Under the pieces are notes generated by a model that was not told the DNA's origin, did no database searches, and was given only the letters and a program-made list of their open reading frames with translations. A program made the translations under genes and the position numbers. A DNA stretch of 48,067 nucleotides from an uncultured Granulosicoccaceae bacterium (GTDB lineage: Bacteria > Pseudomonadota > Gammaproteobacteria > Granulosicoccales > Granulosicoccaceae). This document shows, one piece after another, positions 44,021 to 48,067 of the stretch. The stretch is from assembly GCA_938007995.1 (NCBI GenBank), contig CALLLW010000018.1:1-48067 (forward strand), read 5' to 3'. Within the stretch, counting starts at the first letter, position 1, and every line of letters starts with the position of its first letter.

Positions 44021-44038
44021 TGTCCATATTGATTGACA
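44021..44038. promoter_or_regulatory. PpsR/CrtJ-type site upstream of bchC
   Basis: TGTCCATATTGATTGACA fits TGT-N12-ACA, the known PpsR/CrtJ operator, and lies 20 bp upstream of the bchC -35. A second overlapping palindrome, GACAT-N6-ATGTC, covers 44009-44024. In Rhodobacter bchC is a classic CrtJ target. Confidence 0.7.
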
Positions 44039-44054
44039 ATGTTCTGCAAATGCC

Positions 44055-44924
44055 TCACGCCGCCAGCGCCGCGATGTGCTGCGGCAGAATCCGGTCTGTT
44101 TCCTTCTGAATAAGCTTGCACAGTTGTGCGCGTCCGCGGCATGCGGGTATTGATTCGATCGCGGTGGCTACCAGACTATTCAGCTTGCCGATGGCGCCGG
44201 CCAGTCCGAGTGCGGTCATGCAGTTGGGTCGGTCGAGTCGTTGGTCCTGACCCACCGGTTTACCAATGTCTTCCTCGCGCCCGACTGCATCGAGAATGTC
44301 ATCCCCCACCTGATACGCTTCGCCCAGGTTAAAACCCAGCTCGGCCCACGCATCCGGGTTTTTCATGCGCGCGCTGACTGCACCGGCGGTGGTCGCAGCG
44401 GCAAACAAGGCACCGGTTTTGGCTCGATGATAAGCGCTTAGATCGACTTCAGACTCACACTCCCATGCCTGCCCTGCGGCAATGCCGCATGGAGCTGCAA
44501 CGCCGTTCGCGAGTGTCATCGTCAGTTCTGCAGCAAGCAGAGGATCGTCTTTTAAGTAGCGCGGCAATAACTCCAGTGCCAGTACTATGAGTGCGTCACC
44601 GGTTAGCAGCGCCAGTTGCTCGCCAAACTGCGCCTGCACAGACGCCCGACCACGTCTGAGAGTCGCATTGTCAAAGCACGACATATCATCGTGTACAAGT
44701 GAAGCACAATGGAGAAGCTCGATTGATGCAGCCGCCACACAGGCAAGCCCGGAGTCTTCACCACAAGCGGCCGCCACCGCCTGGCAGAGCCTGGGTCGCA
44801 ACCGGGATCCACCGGGAAACACCGCATGTGACATTGCATTTGAAAGCCCCGGCGGGCAGGGTTTGGCACCCGCTCGATCAATGGTGGCTTGCAGAATTTC
44901 CTCGACAGAACTTCTTGTGTGCAT
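44055..44924 (-). CDS. crtE: Geranylgeranyl diphosphate synthase
   Basis: 289 residues of the trans-prenyltransferase family. The first Asp-rich motif is Asp79-Asp80-x4-Asp85 (VHDDMSCFDNATLRRG) and the second is Asp208-Asp209-Ile-Leu-Asp212 (QVGDDILDAVG). It makes GGPP for carotenoids and the phytyl tail of bacteriochlorophyll. Start is ATG 44924, with GGGGGAG very close (2-8 nt upstream), so spacing is tight. It is divergent from dxs across a 97-bp control region, and bchC follows on the same strand. Confidence 0.92.
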   Translation of the reverse strand: MHTRSSVEEILQATIDRAGAKPCPPGLSNAMSHAVFPGGSRLRPRLCQAVAAACGEDSGLACVAAASIELLHCASLVHDDMSCFDNATLRRGRASVQAQFGEQLALLTGDALIVLALELLPRYLKDDPLLAAELTMTLANGVAAPCGIAAGQAWECESEVDLSAYHRAKTGALFAAATTAGAVSARMKNPDAWAELGFNLGEAYQVGDDILDAVGREEDIGKPVGQDQRLDRPNCMTALGLAGAIGKLNSLVATAIESIPACRGRAQLCKLIQKETDRILPQHIAALAA

Positions 44925-44936
44925 GTCTCCCCCGGG

Positions 44937-44960
44937 TGTAAATTCTTGTTGTCATTTACA
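44937..44960. promoter_or_regulatory. Palindrome over the dxs -35 element
   Basis: TGTAAAT and ATTTACA, perfect 7-bp arms with a 10-bp spacer. The outer TGT...ACA spacing is 18 rather than 12, so it is not a standard PpsR/CrtJ site and may belong to another regulator of the crtE-dxs region. Confidence 0.55.
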
Positions 44961-44977
44961 TGTGTCCAACTTATATT
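44949..44977 (+). promoter_or_regulatory. Promoter of dxs-crtC
   Basis: TTGTCA (44949-44954) and TATATT (44972-44977) are spaced by exactly 17 bp, about 45 bp before the dxs ATG. Five of six bases match at each element. Confidence 0.7.
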
Positions 44978-44980
44978 ACA
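44963..44980. promoter_or_regulatory. PpsR/CrtJ-type site between crtE and dxs
   Basis: TGTCCAACTTATATTACA fits TGT-N12-ACA. It covers the dxs -10 element and lies 39-56 bp ahead of crtE, so a bound repressor could shut off both directions. Confidence 0.7.
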
Positions 44981-45021
44981 TATCAGCGGGGTGCAATCTT
45001 TTTCTGGATTTGGGTGATCAC

Positions 45022-46977
45022 ATGGTCGATGGACTTGAGTTGGAACGAATCGAAGATATTCCGGCCGCAGTTGAACCAGTCGCATCGCAAAGCGGTTGCA
45101 CAGACTTACCTATAAGCTGCAACCCCGAATCTGCAAGCAATTCAATCCCGTCACACAAGCCACCAGCGGGCAGCGAGATCGGCATACGGCCTCATGAAGT
45201 AATAGGTAAGCCGGACAAGCTGCGCCTATTACCAGCAGCGCAACTACCTTCGGTAAGTGACGCGCTCAGAGCGCAACTGATTGACTGCGTCGCTAAAACC
45301 GGCGGGCATTTTGCCAGCGGCCTTGGCGCTGTTGAACTCACGGTTGCCTTGCACCATGTTTTCAATACACCGGCCGAACCTTTGATCTGGGATGTCGGCC
45401 ATCAGTGTTATCCACATAAAATACTGACCGGACGTCTGCCGCAGATGGACGGCATTCGAAAGCTTGATGGCTTATCCGGCTTTCCGGTGCGTAGTGAAAG
45501 CCCTTATGATAGCTTCGGGGTGGCGCATGCCGGCACATCAATCAGTGCAGCTTTGGGCATGGCCAGTGCGCTGCAGAAACAGGGCTCAACAGAAAGAGTT
45601 GTGTGTGTTATCGGTGATGGTGCGCTGACTGAAGGTATGGCTTTTGAAGCGCTGAATCACGCCGGAAGCACCAAACTGAACTTACTGATCGTACTGAATG
45701 ACAATGATATGTCTATTTCGCCCAATGTTGGTGCGCTGTCCGGTGATGATTCTGTTAAACGCAATGCAGGTAAGCGCAGCACCAGGTCTGGCAAGACCCC
45801 TTACCAGCTATTTTTCCAATCTTTGCAATGCGGATACACCGGCCCGGTTGAGGGTCACAATGCCACATTGCTGAGCAACAGGTTGCGTGCACTCAAAGCA
45901 AAACCGGGTATACAGGTTCTACATGTCCGCACCGTAAAGGGTAAAGGCTACCTGCCTGCAGAAAAAGACCCGGTCAAGTTTCATGCAGTGGGTCCTTTCA
46001 CACCGATAAGCAACAAAAAATTATCTGCCGTAAAATCTGTTGCAGGCACGACGAGCAAAAGCTCTAAAACAAAACTCACCTACACCGATGTGTTCAGCCG
46101 CTGGGTATGCGATGCCGCAGCCAGCTGCGATGAACTGGATGCGATCACTCCGGCAATGCGTGAAGGTTCAGGCCTGGTAGAATTTGAAAAACGATTCCCT
46201 GATCGTTACTTCGATGTCGGCATTGCAGAACAACATGCTGTGACTTTTGCCGCAGGCCTCGCGTGTCAACAACGCAAACCTGTGGTCGCAATCTATTCAT
46301 CGTTCTTGCAACGCGCCTATGATCAGGTCATCCACGATGTCGCGCTACAAAATCTTGATGTGTTGTTTGCAATAGACCGCGCCGGGGTAGTAGGTGCAGA
46401 CGGTGCAACACACCACGGCCATCTCGATCTGAGTTTTCTACGCTGCCTACCCAATATGGTCGTCATGGCTCCGGCAAACGAACGTGAATGCAGACAGATG
46501 CTACAGACCGGCCTCGAATATTGCGGCCCTGCATCAGTTCGCTATGAACGCGGTAGCGGGCCCGGTGTTGAGCCATCAAAAGACTTAACAACCGTGACTA
46601 TCGGCAAAGCCAAAATCACCCGTCGCGGTGAGCGCATCGCCCTGCTCTGCTTTGGCAGCGTACTGGAAGCCGCAACAACTGCTGCCAAAAGACTCAACGC
46701 AACCGTAGTTAATATGCGCTTTGTAAAACCGCTGGATGCAAATGTTCTCACCAGACTGGCAGCGGATCATACAACGTTTGTCACGCTCGAAAACAATATG
46801 ATTGCAGGCGGCGCAGGCAGTGCGGTCAATGAAGAAATTAACCGGCAGGGTCTTAATGTTCGAGTGGTTAACCTCGGTCTACCGGATGAGTTTATGTCAC
46901 ATGGCAGGCAAAGCGAATTACTCGCCAGCGCCAATCTGGATGCCGAAGGCATTTACCAGCTAGTCAACAAACATTAG
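45022..46977 (+). CDS. dxs: 1-deoxy-D-xylulose-5-phosphate synthase, atypical cluster copy
   Basis: 651 residues. It joins pyruvate and glyceraldehyde 3-phosphate in the first step of the MEP isoprenoid pathway. The thiamine diphosphate motif begins at GDGALTEG (198-205) and ends at LNDNDMS; FDVGIAEQHAVTFAAG and VGADGATHHGHLDLSFLR are intact in the pyrimidine-binding domain. Two oddities: about 60 residues precede the usual start of similarity (KLRLLPAAQLPS), and the segment between VGALS (236-240) and YTGPVEGH (272-279) is about 25 residues shorter than in Escherichia coli. ATG 45022 is the first suitable start after the promoter, with only a weak Shine-Dalgarno. Confidence 0.92.
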   Translation: MVDGLELERIEDIPAAVEPVASQSGCTDLPISCNPESASNSIPSHKPPAGSEIGIRPHEVIGKPDKLRLLPAAQLPSVSDALRAQLIDCVAKTGGHFASGLGAVELTVALHHVFNTPAEPLIWDVGHQCYPHKILTGRLPQMDGIRKLDGLSGFPVRSESPYDSFGVAHAGTSISAALGMASALQKQGSTERVVCVIGDGALTEGMAFEALNHAGSTKLNLLIVLNDNDMSISPNVGALSGDDSVKRNAGKRSTRSGKTPYQLFFQSLQCGYTGPVEGHNATLLSNRLRALKAKPGIQVLHVRTVKGKGYLPAEKDPVKFHAVGPFTPISNKKLSAVKSVAGTTSKSSKTKLTYTDVFSRWVCDAAASCDELDAITPAMREGSGLVEFEKRFPDRYFDVGIAEQHAVTFAAGLACQQRKPVVAIYSSFLQRAYDQVIHDVALQNLDVLFAIDRAGVVGADGATHHGHLDLSFLRCLPNMVVMAPANERECRQMLQTGLEYCGPASVRYERGSGPGVEPSKDLTTVTIGKAKITRRGERIALLCFGSVLEAATTAAKRLNATVVNMRFVKPLDANVLTRLAADHTTFVTLENNMIAGGAGSAVNEEINRQGLNVRVVNLGLPDEFMSHGRQSELLASANLDAEGIYQLVNKH

Positions 46978-46985
46978 GACGTAAC

Positions 46986-47945
46986 ATCAACAGACGTCCA
47001 TACCCAGCCTTTAATCAGCTGGTACCGTCCGGCGGTTATAAATGGTGGTACGTTGATGCCATCAGTGATGATCAGCAATCCATGATCACGTTGATTGCTT
47101 TTGTTGGCAGTGTATTTTCACCTTACTACCGACGTGCCTACAGAAAAGGCGTTGCAGACCCGCTGAACTATTGTTCATTAAATATTGCACTGTATGGCAG
47201 TGTGAACCGATGGTGTATGACCGAACGCCCCGTATCTAATATTGCGGTATCCGAAAACAACTTCACCATCGGCCCGAGCTCGGTAGATTTTGAACATCAA
47301 AACAATCAGGCCAAACTGATTTTCACCATCAACGAAAAGTCAGCACCTCTGCCGCGCGCAGTGCAAGGCCGGGTGATAGTAGATATCAGCAATATCAATG
47401 AAACTGTATACACACTTGCAGACGGTCACCAGTGGTGGCCGGTTGCACCCAACAGTGCAGTAGAAGTATCACTCGATCACCCCGCACTCAACTGGCGAGG
47501 CCATGCCTATGTAGACAGCAATCAGGGCGTCAGACCTCTGGAAAATGATATTAACAGCTGGAGCTGGGCACGATACCGGAAGAATAATTGTACCCACATT
47601 CACTATGACGTCGACCACGAAGACGGCGGCAAACACTCGGTTAGCACATGCATCAATGATCAGGGTGTTGCGGTGGAAACTGAACCGCCAACTATGTACC
47701 CGCTGAAGAGAACACGCTGGCTGTTACAACAACAAGCGCGCAGCGAAGAGCATGCACCGGTTGTACACACGCGAATGGAAGACACACCTTTTTATGCACG
47801 CTCGGCAATCAGAGCCACCATAGAAGGTCAGAACACTGAAGGTATTCACGAGACCGTATCACTTGAACGTTTCAAACAACCAGTGGTGCAGGCAATGCTG
47901 CATTTTCGTATGCCGCGCTGGTCTGGAAAAAAGTATAAAGTGTAG
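46986..47945 (+). CDS. crtC: Carotenoid 1,2-hydratase (hydroxyneurosporene synthase), apparent ATC start
   Basis: About 319 residues. CrtC adds water across the 1,2 double bond of acyclic carotenoids, giving the substrate of CrtD. The family N-terminus is present: FNQLVPSGGYKWWYVDA then SDD, FVGSVFSPYYRRAYRKG, DPLNYCSLNIALYG and RWCMTER. The first ATG/GTG/TTG in frame, ATG 47082, would remove the FNQ-to-SDD block. Upstream the frame has no such codon before a TGA at 46887. ATC at 46986 lies 6 nt after AGGA (46976-46979) and gives eight residues before the conserved Phe, the usual spacing. The SD overlaps the dxs stop, so the gene is coupled to dxs. Confidence 0.88.
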   Translation: MNRRPYPAFNQLVPSGGYKWWYVDAISDDQQSMITLIAFVGSVFSPYYRRAYRKGVADPLNYCSLNIALYGSVNRWCMTERPVSNIAVSENNFTIGPSSVDFEHQNNQAKLIFTINEKSAPLPRAVQGRVIVDISNINETVYTLADGHQWWPVAPNSAVEVSLDHPALNWRGHAYVDSNQGVRPLENDINSWSWARYRKNNCTHIHYDVDHEDGGKHSVSTCINDQGVAVETEPPTMYPLKRTRWLLQQQARSEEHAPVVHTRMEDTPFYARSAIRATIEGQNTEGIHETVSLERFKQPVVQAMLHFRMPRWSGKKYKV

Positions 47946-48067
47946 CGACCTCAACACACATACTCTGTGTAATGCATTAACACACCACCCCTCCTAACAC
48001 CCCTCCCCATGAAAAAGAACAACACAATACTGTAGGGGAGATAAGCTAAAAGCGCATCTACCAACAT

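Noticed and set aside
44587..45021. Longer dxs reading frame starting inside crtE
   Set aside because: It would run antisense through crtE and across the dxs promoter; the added residues have no Dxs character.
47966..47985. TGTGT...ACACA element downstream of crtC as a PpsR-type site
   Set aside because: The TGT to ACA spacings are 9, 11 or 13, never 12, and the arms are not symmetric over the full length.

Overview
The window reads as chromosomal DNA of a phototrophic gammaproteobacterium of the purple or aerobic anoxygenic type, probably marine. The right third (about 29.9-48 kb) is a photosynthesis gene cluster: reaction centre L, M and tetraheme cytochrome subunits, LH1 alpha and beta, chlorophyllide reductase BchXYZ, BchC, carotenoid genes crtC, crtD, crtE and crtI, a HiPIP electron carrier, and the isoprenoid genes dxs and idi. 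A Granulosicoccus-like or Chromatiales-like host is my guess from gene content only. No RNA genes, CRISPR arrays, insertion sequences or phage genes were seen.

Layout. 0.2-10.2 kb: ordinary single genes (Na/Pi cotransporter, HtrA-like protein lacking two catalytic residues, ABM monooxygenase, upp, thiolase, 2OG-Fe(II) oxygenase, YfcG-like GST, a broken ketopantoate-reductase-like pseudogene, PhoD-like phosphatase). 10.4-14.5 kb: fatty-acid oxidation pair (fused hydroxyacyl-CoA dehydrogenase/enoyl-CoA hydratase, then an acyl-CoA synthetase). 14.5-17.5 kb: a 617-bp non-coding stretch, a LuxR-type regulator and a leucine-rich-repeat protein kinase. 17.6-23.2 kb, minus strand: ROK regulator, di-heme oxidoreductase, ASPIC/UnbV FG-GAP protein and an RNA uracil methyltransferase, all nearly touching. 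23.2-29.8 kb: a xylose-type ABC importer under a likely ROK operator, then an inositol-dehydrogenase-like enzyme, an aldo/keto reductase and a PhyH-type dioxygenase.

Photosynthesis region. On the minus strand, bchC-bchX-bchY-bchZ-pufQ-like-pufB-pufA-pufL-pufM-pufC-idi-orf96-crtI run for 12 kb with mostly overlapping or very short junctions, behind a promoter carrying a TGT-N12-ACA (PpsR/CrtJ-type) site. crtE lies just upstream on the same strand, and dxs-crtC diverge from it; their shared control region has a second TGT-N12-ACA site over the -10 and another palindrome over the -35. hip and crtD point the opposite way and meet crtI tail to tail. Precursor supply (dxs, idi, crtE), pigment synthesis and apoproteins therefore appear to be co-regulated.

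Most interesting observations: crtC and the fadN-like gene have no ATG, GTG or TTG at their conserved N-termini but an ATC or ATT at ideal distance from a Shine-Dalgarno; LH1 beta has a long C-terminal extension; the cluster Dxs is atypical; an unrecognised three-helix membrane protein is translationally coupled to crtI; and about ten short tandem duplications (11-21 bp units) sit at gene edges across the window.
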